64,000 bases of DNA from Spirochaetaceae bacterium (lineage in GTDB: Bacteria; Spirochaetota; Spirochaetia; SZUA-6; DRHE01), in the NCBI GenBank assembly GCA_020353535.1, contig CP070696.1, positions 2,319,403 through 2,383,402 on the forward strand, in the 5' to 3' direction. This document shows, piece after piece, positions 19,360-28,460 of the stretch. Position numbers and translations under genes: made by a program. Positions within the stretch are counted from its first letter, which is position 1. Every line of letters starts with the position of its first letter. The notes under the pieces were generated by a model that saw only the letters and a list, made by a program, of their open reading frames with translations, made no database searches and was not told the origin of the DNA.

Positions 19360-22300
19360 GCCAGGGTGGTTCAGCCGGGGAGGCTCTGGTCCTCTTTCAT
19401 CCCGTTGTCCGACGGTGGTTCCAGCAAACCTACACCGCCCCGACCGATATCCAGCTCCGTTCCTGGCCCGTCATTGCCTCCGGGCGGCATGTCCTCCTGA
19501 CCGCTCCTACCGGCAGCGGAAAGACCCTCTGCGCATTTCTCTGGGCGATCAATCAGCTGGTTACAGGTACCTGGTCTTCCAAGAGCACCAGGGTGCTGTA
19601 CGTTTCACCCCTGAAAGCGCTGAACAACGACATCCGCCGCAATCTAGTGCGACCCCTCCGGGAGATCCGGGAGCACTTTGCCTTGGAAGCAATCACCTGT
19701 CCGGATATCCGAATCTTCACCCGCAGCGGAGATACCCCGCCCCGGGAACGCCAACAGATGCTCCGCCGTCCTCCGGAGATTCTGATCACCACCCCGGAAA
19801 GTCTGAATCTCCTGCTCAGTTCGCCGCGGGCCAGGGAAAATCTGCGGGAGATTCAAACGGTCATTCTCGATGAAATACACGCAATCGCGGCGAACAAGCG
19901 AGGGACCCATCTGATAACGGCAGTGGAACGCCTGGTGGGTCTTTCGGGGGAATTCCAGCGGCTGGCTCTTTCTGCTACAGTCAAGCCAGTCGAAGGCATC
20001 GCCCACTGGATCGGCGGTTACCAGTTGGTGCGAACGTCGGATTCTTCACCAACTGGTGGTGAGCGGGTGTACCGAAAACGGGAAGTGGTGGTCCTGCAGG
20101 CCGTGGACAGCCTCACTGCTGCTGGGTGGCATGAGGCAGATGGCAGTACTGCCGCCGAGCGGCATGAGGCGGATCGCAGCACCGCCCCCTACAAGCAGAT
20201 AGAACTTAAGGTGCATGCTGCCGCTGGGTGGCATGAGGCGGATGGCCGTACTGCCGCCGAGCGACATGAGGCGGATCGCAGCACCGCCGAAACGGCCACA
20301 CAATCCACATCCGCACGGGAAGCCTTTTGGAACGACCTGGTAGCAGAGATTAAAAGCCGAATCCGGGTGAATCGTTCGACCCTGATCTTTACAAATACCC
20401 GCAGGCACGCGGAAAAGCTGGCTCGTCTGATCAACGAGCAGGAAAATGTGCAGCTGGCCTACGCCCACCACGGATCGCTCTCCAAGGAAATCCGCCTCGT
20501 GGTTGAGCGGAAGCTGAAGGCCGGTGAGCTTTCGGCTATTGTGGCAACCAGCTCTCTGGAACTGGGCATCGACATCGGTGCCCTTGATGAGGTACTGCTG
20601 GTGCAGACCCCCTTTTCCGTTGCTTCCACGCTGCAGCGCATCGGGCGAGCCGGCCACGGGGTCGGTGAGGTGAGTCGGGGCCGATTGTACTGTACCCATG
20701 GCAGGGATTTGCTGAACGCAGCCCTGATGGCGCGGAGCATTGTTGATCAGGACATCGAGGAGATCCATCCTATAGAAGCTCCTTTGGATTTGCTGGCTCA
20801 AATAATCCTTTCCATGACCGCTGTACAGACCTGGCAGGTCGACGATCTGTTTGGCATCTTGAGAACCAGCAGTCCTTTCCACGATCTGCCGCGCAAACAC
20901 TTTGACTTAGTGCTCGAGATGCTGGCCGGTCGTTATGCCGATCAGTATCTTCGGGAACTGAAAGCTCGCGTGTCCTGGGACAGGCTGGAGAACACGGTTA
21001 GAGCGCGACGAGGAGCACTGCCACTGATCTATCGCTCTGGAGGAACAATACCGGATCGCGGATACTACGATCTCCGGCTCCAGCACAACGCTGCCAAGAT
21101 CGGAGAGTTGGATGAAGAGTTCGTATGGGAGCGCAAGGTCGGGGATACCTTCAACTTGGGCACCCAGAACTGGAAGATCGTCCGCATCGATTCAAAGAAC
21201 GTCGAGGTGATACCCTGGAGCGGCCCGATCAACATTACCCCGTTCTGGCGAGCCGAAAAAGCAGGCCGGGATTTCCACTTCACCGAAAAACTCGGCATGT
21301 TTCTCGAGGAGTGGAACGACAGACTCCAGCGTACCGAGGAGATAAAGGATGTGCTTATTTCTCGGTATTCTCTCGATGAAGTCTCGGCTGAAGGCTTAAT
21401 TGCCTTTCTCAAGCGGCAGAGAGCTGCTACGGACTGTGATCTTCCCCATCGCCATCACCTGCTCGTCGAGCAGGTGGAAGGACCGCTCGCTCAGGTGTCC
21501 TTCGGTAGAGTCATCCTTCATACCTTGTGGGGCAGCCGGGTTAACTATCCCTTCTCCCTTATCCTCGAAGCAGCCTGGCGAAAGAACCACCCGAAAAGCG
21601 GTATCGAGGCGCTGGCTGACGACGACTGTGTGCTGATCATCCCCTCGGATCCCGATGGCTTCTCAGTCGATGAGCTTCTTTCGTTTGTTCAACCGGCTGC
21701 GGTGCAAGCACTGCTTCAGGAGAGTCTGGAGGGAAGCGGCTTCTTCGGAGCCCGCTTCCGGGAAAATGCAGGAAGAGCTCTGCTACTACCCCGCTCGAAT
21801 CTGGACAGGCGGATTCCCCTGTGGCTGACCCGCATGCGAGCTAAAAAACTTCTCGAGAGTGTGGCGGGTTACGGGGAGTTCCCCATCCTGCTGGAGACCT
21901 GGAGAAGCTGCCTTCAAGATGAGTTCGATCTACCATCCCTCAAGATAGTGCTGGGCGAGTTATCTCGAGGGCAGATACGCCGCAGTGAAGTCCGAACCAC
22001 TGTACCTTCCCCCTTTGCGGCAAATATCAGCTGGATCCAAACCAATCAACACATGTACCAGGGTGATGGTGTGACCTCCAGCGGTGTCTCTGCCATTCAG
22101 AGTGAAGTGATTCGGGAGGTCCTCTACTCCACACAATTGCGACCCCGCATCGCTCCAGAGTTGGTGGAACAACTTCGATCGAAATTACAGCGGACCGCTC
22201 CGGATTACGCCCCGGCACCCGGACAGGAGCTTCTCGATTGGGTGAAGGAGCGGCTGCTGATTGAGGACAGCGAATGGGACGGATTGTGTGAAGCCGTTCG

Positions 22301-24053
22301 GCGGGACTACGACCTGGAAGAAGAGACCGAACAACACCTTATAGAGAAGCTGGTTCGCTATCGTCTGCCAGGTGCGGAGGCATGGGTCGTATCGGCCATC
22401 GAGCAGATGCCGAGAATTCTGCGCGCGGTTGGATTCGGCAGTGGTCGGAATCTTGATGAGCTGATCGGGATGGTGGAGGTGGACGGGGAACGCTTCTCTC
22501 AGGATTCTCTCGGTCGGATTCGGGAATTCGCCGTTACAGGTAGCTCCGCAGAAGGGGAAGAACAACAGCATCTCTCGGCCATGTTGGCCGAATGGCTGCG
22601 CTTCTATGGTCCAGTTCCTTTGCACTGGATCAGCCGCTGTTTTGGATTGACCCCCTCCAGACTCGAGACTGTCCTGGACGCACTGGTTGAGAATGGGACC
22701 GTGATCGTGGATCAGCTGACCAGGGAGGCTACCCTACCGCAGGTCTGCGATGCGGAAAATCTGGAGATTCTGCTCCGTCTCACTCGAAAAGGTGCTCAGG
22801 TCCCCTTCACGGCTCTGAGCCTGGATTATCTTTCACTGTTCCTGGCGGTTCAACAGGGACTGATCGGACGGCAGGGGCTTCGGCAGGGCGGCGGCCCGAA
22901 AGATCTGCGGCCGGTCCTGGAGAGCCTGTTCGGCTATCCAGCCCCGGTTCGACTTTGGGAGGAGGAAATTTTTCCTACGAGGCTCAAAACTTATCAGGGT
23001 TCCTGGCTGGATCAGCTGCTGCAGAGCAGCGAGCTGCAGTGGTGCGGCTGTGACGGACGGCGAATCGCCTTCTGCTTCTCCTCGGATCTCGAGCTCTTTC
23101 TTGAATCGGAGGATACGGACCAATCGCGGGATCTGGCCGGGTTGTTGCCCTCCCTCCGGGGCAAATTCAGCTTCTGGGATCTGGTGGAACATTCGGGCTT
23201 TCCGCCCTCCGACACCACGCGAACGATCTGGGAGCTGGTCTGGAAAGGAAAGCTGGCCGCGGATTCCTTCGACGTGTTGCGCAAGGCCGCAGCGGGAGGC
23301 TTTCGTATCCCCCTCGAATCGACCGGAGGTGCCCGGATGAAGCCAAGGTCCGGCCGAAGATCCGGTGGACGAAGTTACGACCGCTGGCGATCTTCCCACC
23401 CTCTTTCGGGAAGCTGGTTCGGCATCGGTGTTGAAGGCGAGCCAGACGCCCTGGAAGAGCAGGAGCTGGCCAGGGATCGAGTACGCCAACTCCTGCAGCG
23501 CTATGGGATACTGTTCCGAGAGCTATTGGCTCGCGAGCTGCCGCCGCTCCAGTGGTCACGGCTGTTCCGCACGCTGCGGATCATGGAGCTCTCCGGTGAG
23601 ATTCTCAGCGGCTACTTCTTCGAGGGTATTCAAGGATTGCAGTTTATAAGCCAGCGGGCGTTTCGTGTTCTTCAGAGGGGATTGCCCGAAGAGGTGATCT
23701 ATTGGATCTGTGCCGCCGATCCCGCCTCTCCCTGTGGATTGGGTCTACCGATAGCAGGACTTCCGGCCCGACTGGCTTCCACTCACCTCGTCTTCCACGG
23801 AAGCAGGCTGGGGGTGGTGTCGAAGAGGCGGGGTGCCGAGTTGGAGCTGCAGGTCTCTCCCGAGCATCCATCCCTGCCACGTTATCTGCGCTTATTCGAT
23901 GATCTGCTCAGCCGTGATAGCGGATCCAGAAAGAGTATCCGGGTTGAACAGATCAATGGTTCCCCGTCCCGGGAAAGTCCCTACAAGCGGGTATTTCTAG
24001 AGCACGGTTTCGTCGAAGAGTACAGGGGGCTGATCCTACGGGCCGGGTATTGA
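19356..24053 (+). CDS. lhr: Large ATP-dependent helicase Lhr (long form)
   Basis: A 1565-residue superfamily 2 helicase. Helicase motifs: the Q-like motif PTDIQLRSWPVI, Walker A TAPTGSGKT (about residue 49), PLKALNND, DEIHAIAANKRGTHL, SATVKP, then TNTRRHAEKLARLI, TSSLELGIDIG and QRIGRAGH. The Lhr-core winged helix and beta-barrel follow, then a C-terminal extension of roughly 700 residues as in E. coli Lhr. Lhr is a 3'-5' translocase in DNA repair, and the C-terminal part of the E. coli protein has been reported to have glycosylase activity. Between the two RecA lobes lies a repetitive insert (residues 255-311). The gene is coupled to the Fpg/Nei-like gene. Confidence 0.95.
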   Translation: MSQGGSAGEALVLFHPVVRRWFQQTYTAPTDIQLRSWPVIASGRHVLLTAPTGSGKTLCAFLWAINQLVTGTWSSKSTRVLYVSPLKALNNDIRRNLVRPLREIREHFALEAITCPDIRIFTRSGDTPPRERQQMLRRPPEILITTPESLNLLLSSPRARENLREIQTVILDEIHAIAANKRGTHLITAVERLVGLSGEFQRLALSATVKPVEGIAHWIGGYQLVRTSDSSPTGGERVYRKREVVVLQAVDSLTAAGWHEADGSTAAERHEADRSTAPYKQIELKVHAAAGWHEADGRTAAERHEADRSTAETATQSTSAREAFWNDLVAEIKSRIRVNRSTLIFTNTRRHAEKLARLINEQENVQLAYAHHGSLSKEIRLVVERKLKAGELSAIVATSSLELGIDIGALDEVLLVQTPFSVASTLQRIGRAGHGVGEVSRGRLYCTHGRDLLNAALMARSIVDQDIEEIHPIEAPLDLLAQIILSMTAVQTWQVDDLFGILRTSSPFHDLPRKHFDLVLEMLAGRYADQYLRELKARVSWDRLENTVRARRGALPLIYRSGGTIPDRGYYDLRLQHNAAKIGELDEEFVWERKVGDTFNLGTQNWKIVRIDSKNVEVIPWSGPINITPFWRAEKAGRDFHFTEKLGMFLEEWNDRLQRTEEIKDVLISRYSLDEVSAEGLIAFLKRQRAATDCDLPHRHHLLVEQVEGPLAQVSFGRVILHTLWGSRVNYPFSLILEAAWRKNHPKSGIEALADDDCVLIIPSDPDGFSVDELLSFVQPAAVQALLQESLEGSGFFGARFRENAGRALLLPRSNLDRRIPLWLTRMRAKKLLESVAGYGEFPILLETWRSCLQDEFDLPSLKIVLGELSRGQIRRSEVRTTVPSPFAANISWIQTNQHMYQGDGVTSSGVSAIQSEVIREVLYSTQLRPRIAPELVEQLRSKLQRTAPDYAPAPGQELLDWVKERLLIEDSEWDGLCEAVRRDYDLEEETEQHLIEKLVRYRLPGAEAWVVSAIEQMPRILRAVGFGSGRNLDELIGMVEVDGERFSQDSLGRIREFAVTGSSAEGEEQQHLSAMLAEWLRFYGPVPLHWISRCFGLTPSRLETVLDALVENGTVIVDQLTREATLPQVCDAENLEILLRLTRKGAQVPFTALSLDYLSLFLAVQQGLIGRQGLRQGGGPKDLRPVLESLFGYPAPVRLWEEEIFPTRLKTYQGSWLDQLLQSSELQWCGCDGRRIAFCFSSDLELFLESEDTDQSRDLAGLLPSLRGKFSFWDLVEHSGFPPSDTTRTIWELVWKGKLAADSFDVLRKAAAGGFRIPLESTGGARMKPRSGRRSGGRSYDRWRSSHPLSGSWFGIGVEGEPDALEEQELARDRVRQLLQRYGILFRELLARELPPLQWSRLFRTLRIMELSGEILSGYFFEGIQGLQFISQRAFRVLQRGLPEEVIYWICAADPASPCGLGLPIAGLPARLASTHLVFHGSRLGVVSKRRGAELELQVSPEHPSLPRYLRLFDDLLSRDSGSRKSIRVEQINGSPSRESPYKRVFLEHGFVEEYRGLILRAGY
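20118..20288 (+). repeat. In-frame repeat insert inside lhr
   Basis: Two near-identical 69-base units (20118-20186 and 20220-20288) are separated by 33 bases. Each unit contains two 33-base subunits around GCATGAGGC, so the motif HEADxxTA appears four times (histidines at residues 259, 270, 293 and 304 of the protein). The insert keeps the reading frame. It falls in the linker between the ATPase lobes and is hydrophilic, so it may be tolerated there. Confidence 0.9.
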
Positions 24054-24059
24054 GAAGAT

Positions 24060-24677
24060 TTATCGGGTCTCGTGGAACGTCTGTATCTCCCTCTTCCAAC
24101 GTCGGAAGACGAAAAAATCACGAAGCTTGAAGCGTTCCTTCGTGCCCATCGCCAGCCAAAGCTTGTCCCCCGGCTTCGGATCATTCGGGGTGAAGGCGAC
24201 CAGGTAGTAGGTACCGGATCGGGGTAGTCTCCGGGTTACCTCGATGTGGATCCAGGATTCCGTGTCCGTAAAGTGTTCGTGAAAGAATCGCGGCTCTTTA
24301 TGACTATAGTAGATCTCTCCTTCCAGATTGCTCGGAACCTGGAAAGGTAACTCCCCAGCCTCGATCCCAGGCCCCGGGAGACCGGGACCGATCAACGCTA
24401 TGTGGGGCCGGTAGTATTTGAGGCGATCGATCACCGGCACGCCGACACTGAAATAGATCTCCTGGTTCTCCTTTCCCTCAAAGCGAAACCAGACCTGAGG
24501 CCGTTCCACCTCCAGGGTTCCGTAATATACCTGGGAGACATCCGGTCTGTCTATGTTCAGGGCGCGGTCGTAACGGTCGGGTTGTTCTTCGGCTTCGATG
24601 GGCCGGTGGCCCCAGACCTGTACACAGGAAAAAACCGTCAGAATCGTGAAGGCTGAAACCACAGACTGATAGTTCAT
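24060..24677 (-). CDS. Exported protein of unknown function
   Basis: A 205-residue protein with an N-terminal signal-like segment (YQSVVSAFTILTVFSCVQVWG). The mature part starts with acidic residues and reads RALNIDRPDVSQVYYGTLEVERPQVWFRFEGKENQEIYFSVGVP, a beta-rich pattern, with later YYLVAFTPNDPKPGDKLWLAMGTKERF. The end is basic. I do not recognise the family. It is convergent with lhr, six bases apart. Confidence 0.65.
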   Translation of the reverse strand: MNYQSVVSAFTILTVFSCVQVWGHRPIEAEEQPDRYDRALNIDRPDVSQVYYGTLEVERPQVWFRFEGKENQEIYFSVGVPVIDRLKYYRPHIALIGPGLPGPGIEAGELPFQVPSNLEGEIYYSHKEPRFFHEHFTDTESWIHIEVTRRLPRSGTYYLVAFTPNDPKPGDKLWLAMGTKERFKLRDFFVFRRWKREIQTFHETR

Positions 24678-24868
24678 CCGTGGTCATCAGCATACACCGG
24701 CCACGACGGCCCCGTCTATGAAATCCGATTGAATAATCCCATACAACTCTTGGGCCGGTCACCACGATTCAAAGAAGGTTGACATTCGTGCTTCGGTTTG
24801 GCACGTGTCGACACGGGTAATTCGGGGGGTTGAAATTCTCGGGACAAATCGAAATAGTAGGAATCGCG

Positions 24869-25045
24869 ATGAAACAAGCAGAGTGTAAGGGTGATCATCA
24901 GGGACATCTATGTGTTCTGGCCAGCAACGACCAGTTTGACAAAATCAAGCAGCTGACTCAAAAACCGGAGTATATCTGCTTCAACTGCGGACGGGTTGCC
25001 GACTGCGACGACAACCTCTGCAATCCTATGTCCCTAAAGGACTAA
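24869..25045 (+). CDS. Small cysteine-rich protein of unknown function
   Basis: A 58-residue protein from ATG 24869, preceded by AGGA at a good distance. It carries six cysteines: one in KQAECKGDHQGHLC with a second at its end, then CFNCG and CDDNLC. The pattern could bind zinc or an iron-sulfur cluster. An earlier in-frame start at 24830 is possible but has no ribosome binding site. It stands alone between two minus-strand genes, and the hairpin after it may end it. Function unknown. Confidence 0.6.
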   Translation: MKQAECKGDHQGHLCVLASNDQFDKIKQLTQKPEYICFNCGRVADCDDNLCNPMSLKD

Positions 25046-25048
25046 AAA

Positions 25049-25079
25049 GGGGCTGTTGCCTAAGAAAGGCAGCAGCCCC
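25049..25079 (-). terminator. Hairpin terminator between the VWA gene and the small Cys protein
   Basis: A 12-base stem (GGGGCTGTTGCC with GGCAGCAGCCCC, one G-U pair) and a 7-base loop. On the minus strand it is followed by TTTTTAG, so it works best as the terminator of the VWA gene, whose stop lies 11 bases before it. It may also serve the plus-strand small gene. Confidence 0.8.
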
Positions 25080-25089
25080 ACAGGTGTTG

Positions 25090-26843
25090 TTACTTGGCAA
25101 CGATGACTTGAGCTGTAGATTCCACCTCCCCGCTGGCGATGTTCAGTAATCTGGAAAAGATGATATAGTTATTCGTCGTTTCCATCACCGTTCCGGTTAC
25201 AATGTAATCCGCGGCCAGAAAACGTCCCACCGTCATGGCGTTCAGCTTGTCCGTTAAATCGGCAATCGTATAGCCATGCTGCCTGATTGCAGAGTACAGT
25301 GCCTGTTCTCGAATCAAGGATATTGTATTGATTCGGGCGATCTCCGTGCACAAGTTTTTAATGTGGTTCCGAAAGGAACGCTGCGGTGTCAGGGATTGCG
25401 CTTCAACGTCGCTGATGAAGTCACGGATTCGAGCCTCAGCCAATTGCAACTCCCTTCCCAGTGTCTCCAGATAATTGTCGAGGATCCTTATCTCGTCTTC
25501 GAAGCCCCGATTGTCCAGTCGCATTCTGGCGTTGACCAGTTCTTTCTTGGTGTCCGAAGCCAGCTGCATCACCCGTGACAGATTCTGCTGGCTTTTGTTG
25601 GAATAATAGAGCTCCCCGATCGTTTTGAGATTCTGTGCGAGGTGTAACATTGTTCCCGATCGAAGTACCATGCCGTCGGAAAACCCGGTTACCGGAAAGG
25701 GAATGTCCACGAAGCTGGCCTGAATGATATGGGGCCCCGATTTGAGCTCGTTGCCATAGACATCCTGGTACTGAATCGTAAAACGAGCGAGGTCGAAGGT
25801 ACCGGTCATTCGTTGGGGCTGGATCCGCACATGAGCCAGGATGGTCTCATGGTCCCCGTGGTGGAAGGTTCGTTGGTAGTAGTGGACAGTGTCGCCGCTG
25901 CGACGGTTCTCGTATCCCCAAGTGTCGAGAATGTCTACGTCAACCAGAAACTCCAGTTTCATTACGAGGTTAAGCGCCAGAGGTACAGCCATCCTATCCA
26001 GCTCGCTGCCGAAGGTTTCCTCCATTTCTTTTCTGTCCGATATGAAACGTGAGCTCCCGCCACCCAGTCTGGCCATTTTGACCATGAGATCAAGATCAAA
26101 GGATTTCCCCACGCCGATCGTGGAAATCGTAACCCCTTGAGCACAGAATTGCTCTACTACATCCAGGATACTTCGGTGGTCATTGCCGCAGGTGTCCTAT
26201 CCGTCGGAGAGAAATAGGACCCGGTTGGTGTATTCCCGATTGAGGTTTTTCAGCACCTCCAGACAGCCGAGTTGCAGCCCATCGAGAATGTTGGTACTCC
26301 CCGCCGGCCGGATCGAGTGCACGGTTTGCTTGAACCGCAGTCGTTTCTCATTGGAGTCCATCTTTGCAGCAGGATACACGACTTCCGCCTGATTGTCGAA
26401 AATGACAAGAGAGACATAATCGACACTGCGTACCTGCTCGATGAAGATGTTGAAGGCGTCCTTCACCCAATTGAGTTTGTCCGCATCCGCCATAGAACCG
26501 CTGTGGTCGATGACAAAGGCCAGATTCATTGGCTGCAATTCCTCAAAGTCGATTTTTCGACCCTGAATCCCGATCTGAATCACCTCTTCCTGGCCGCCAA
26601 TTGAAATCTGATGGTGTCCGCTGTACATAGAAACGTCCAGAGTCGACGAAGATGGCAGCGGGCGTGGTCCACGCTGGCGATGTACGAATCGATATGCACT
26701 TCATCCGGCGGAATGATCAGACCGCGGGTAGCCAGATAGTTCCCTCGTGAGGAGGACCCGGCGGCACTTTCTGCCGCAGCCCCGGCCCAAACGCCGGAAG
26801 AGCTCAGACAAAGCAGAATCACCAAGTACAGTAATCGTTTCAT
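25090..26843 (-). pseudogene. Exported von Willebrand factor A-domain protein, disrupted
   Basis: From ATG 26843 the sequence has a signal peptide (MKRLLYLVILLCLSSSGVWA) and a spacer ending DEVHIDSYIASVDHA. Around 26665 the frame must change to read PLPSSSTLDVSMYSGHHQIS. The VWA domain then begins with the MIDAS motif DHSGSM and runs to FLSDG, where an in-frame TAG at 26199 interrupts. The same frame continues with DTCGNDH and about 370 further residues including a coiled-coil-like region. One frameshift plus one nonsense codon suggests a pseudogene, although the domains are otherwise well kept, so the decay is recent or one lesion is a sequencing error. Confidence 0.8.
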
Positions 26844-27086
26844 CACATTACTCCTTCCTGTGATAGTGTCAGAGAACCTGTACAGATTCTCGGGAATATA
26901 TCGACAAGAACCGTGGTAGTTTCTTACGTTATAGAGAGATATTAAGAACCATGTAGTAATGCATATTTTTTCCGATCCCGACTGCCGGCTTTTCATAGGG
27001 CACAGGCTGTACTATTATGACATGGAATTAAACCATCTTGGATTGTCAACAATCTAAGGGAACAGATGCACTGATGGGAGGCGCCG

Positions 27087-28121
27087 GTGAAAGCCGCAGT
27101 CCTTAGCGAGCCGGGGCAAGTCGAAATCAGAGAAATTCCAATCCCCGATATTCCCAATCCCGATTGGGTCCTGGTCAAGACTCAGGCCGTGGGGATCTGC
27201 GGCTCAGAGATCAGTGCCTTCGAAGGTACCCACCCCTTTCGCAAAGCGCCGGTGATTCTGGGCCATGAGATGTCCGGCACGGTGACTGATGTCGGTCGGA
27301 ATGTCGGCCGCGTGAAAGTCGGTGAGCGGGTGGTGGTCGATCCCCAGTGGGTCTGCGGAGAATGTCGCTACTGCAAATTGGGGGATCTGAACCTGTGTCC
27401 GTCCAAGAAATTCCTGGGTACCGCGGATTGGCCTGGTGGTTTTGGCGAGTATGTGGCTGTTCCTCAAACGACGCTGTTCCCTCTCCCCGATTCTCTCTCC
27501 TTTGCCCAGGGCGCAGCCATCGAATCCCTCTCGGTCGCCGTTCACATTGCAGGGCGGGCGGCCTTGAATGCCGGACATACTGCGGGTGTGTTAGGCTGCG
27601 GCTCCATCGGAGGGCTGTTTTCCGCGGTTTCCCGGCACATCGGTGCCGCTCCGATTGTCGCTGCGGATATTCACCAACATTGCCTCGATACCGGCTGTAA
27701 ACGCCTGGGTGCCAGCCACGGATTTCTCCTCCCGGACCCTACCTTCCGATCCAGGGTATCCGACATCACAGACGGAGAGGGTCTGGACGTCGTGGCGGTA
27801 TGTGCGGATGATGCAGCGCTTTTTAACCTAGCCCTAGATATCGTAAAGAAGAGAGGGATCGTCGTCATCGTCGCCCTGTTGACCGAACAGGAGCTGCAAT
27901 TCACGGCCTATTCGATCATCCATAAGGAAGCAAATATCATCGGTACCTATGCTGCCAACCTCAATGATTTCCGTCAGGCCATCCAATTGGCGGGCACGCA
28001 GCAGGTGGATGTTGCAGCCATTGTCACTCATGAGCTCCCAATAGAACGGGCGCAATTGGGATTCGAGCTTGCCAGCACAAAGCAGGACGGCGCCATCAAG
28101 GTGGTCATGACCTTTTCGTGA
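27087..28121 (+). CDS. Zinc-dependent alcohol/polyol dehydrogenase (MDR family)
   Basis: A 344-residue medium-chain dehydrogenase from GTG 27087, preceded by GGGAGG. The catalytic zinc site is seen in GICGSEISAFEG and ILGHEMSG, the structural zinc cysteines in CGECRYCKLGDLNLC, and the nucleotide-binding fold in GVLGCGSIGGLFSA. This arrangement is typical of sorbitol, threonine or sugar-acid dehydrogenases using NAD(P). A small MoaD-like gene follows 119 bases downstream. The substrate is probably a polyol or sugar derivative, inferred from nearby glycoside genes. Confidence 0.88.
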   Translation: MKAAVLSEPGQVEIREIPIPDIPNPDWVLVKTQAVGICGSEISAFEGTHPFRKAPVILGHEMSGTVTDVGRNVGRVKVGERVVVDPQWVCGECRYCKLGDLNLCPSKKFLGTADWPGGFGEYVAVPQTTLFPLPDSLSFAQGAAIESLSVAVHIAGRAALNAGHTAGVLGCGSIGGLFSAVSRHIGAAPIVAADIHQHCLDTGCKRLGASHGFLLPDPTFRSRVSDITDGEGLDVVAVCADDAALFNLALDIVKKRGIVVIVALLTEQELQFTAYSIIHKEANIIGTYAANLNDFRQAIQLAGTQQVDVAAIVTHELPIERAQLGFELASTKQDGAIKVVMTFS

Positions 28122-28239
28122 GGAGAGACATTTCGGGTTGCCGCTTAAGGTCCGGAACGGGTAGATTGAGGGATTGGTTGAGCAAACTGACCGTTGTCTG
28201 TGATCTCAGCCGTTTTGGGGAATTCCGGGAGAAGTTCAG

Positions 28240-28437
28240 GTGATTACCGTCAAGGGCAAGCAGATGGAGTGGCATAATAATCTTACCCTCCGGATTGTAT
28301 TGGAGCGGGTGGGAATGTACGGAAAGCTGGTTTACGTCCAGGTGAATGACAAGCGGATTAATATTTCGGATTGGGACATCTACGCGATTCCCGATGGTGC
28401 CAAGATCGATATCTTTCCCATGGTGTTGGGCGGCTGA
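28240..28437 (+). CDS. MoaD/ThiS-like small sulfur-carrier protein
   Basis: A 65-residue protein from GTG 28240 with GGGAGA upstream. It has a ubiquitin-like pattern (MITVKGKQMEWHNNLTLRIVLERVG, KLVYVQVNDKRIN, IPDGAKIDIFPMVLGG) and ends in Gly-Gly, the residue pair that is activated and thiocarboxylated in MoaD and ThiS. Such carriers donate sulfur to molybdopterin/tungstopterin or thiamine. A pterin-dependent oxidoreductase and an aldehyde ferredoxin oxidoreductase are encoded 9-12 kb downstream. No MoeB/ThiF-type activator is in the window. Confidence 0.75.
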   Translation: MITVKGKQMEWHNNLTLRIVLERVGMYGKLVYVQVNDKRINISDWDIYAIPDGAKIDIFPMVLGG

Positions 28438-28460
28438 AAACAGCGGGCTGCGCCTGATCT

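Noticed and set aside
26197-26199. TAG in the VWA gene as a pyrrolysine codon or programmed read-through
   Set aside because: The same gene also has a frameshift, and no other gene in the window shows in-frame TAG, so a nonsense mutation is simpler.
28122-28239. Possible tRNA or small RNA gene in the gap after the zinc dehydrogenase
   Set aside because: No T-loop or acceptor pairing could be found by eye. The gap holds nothing I can name.
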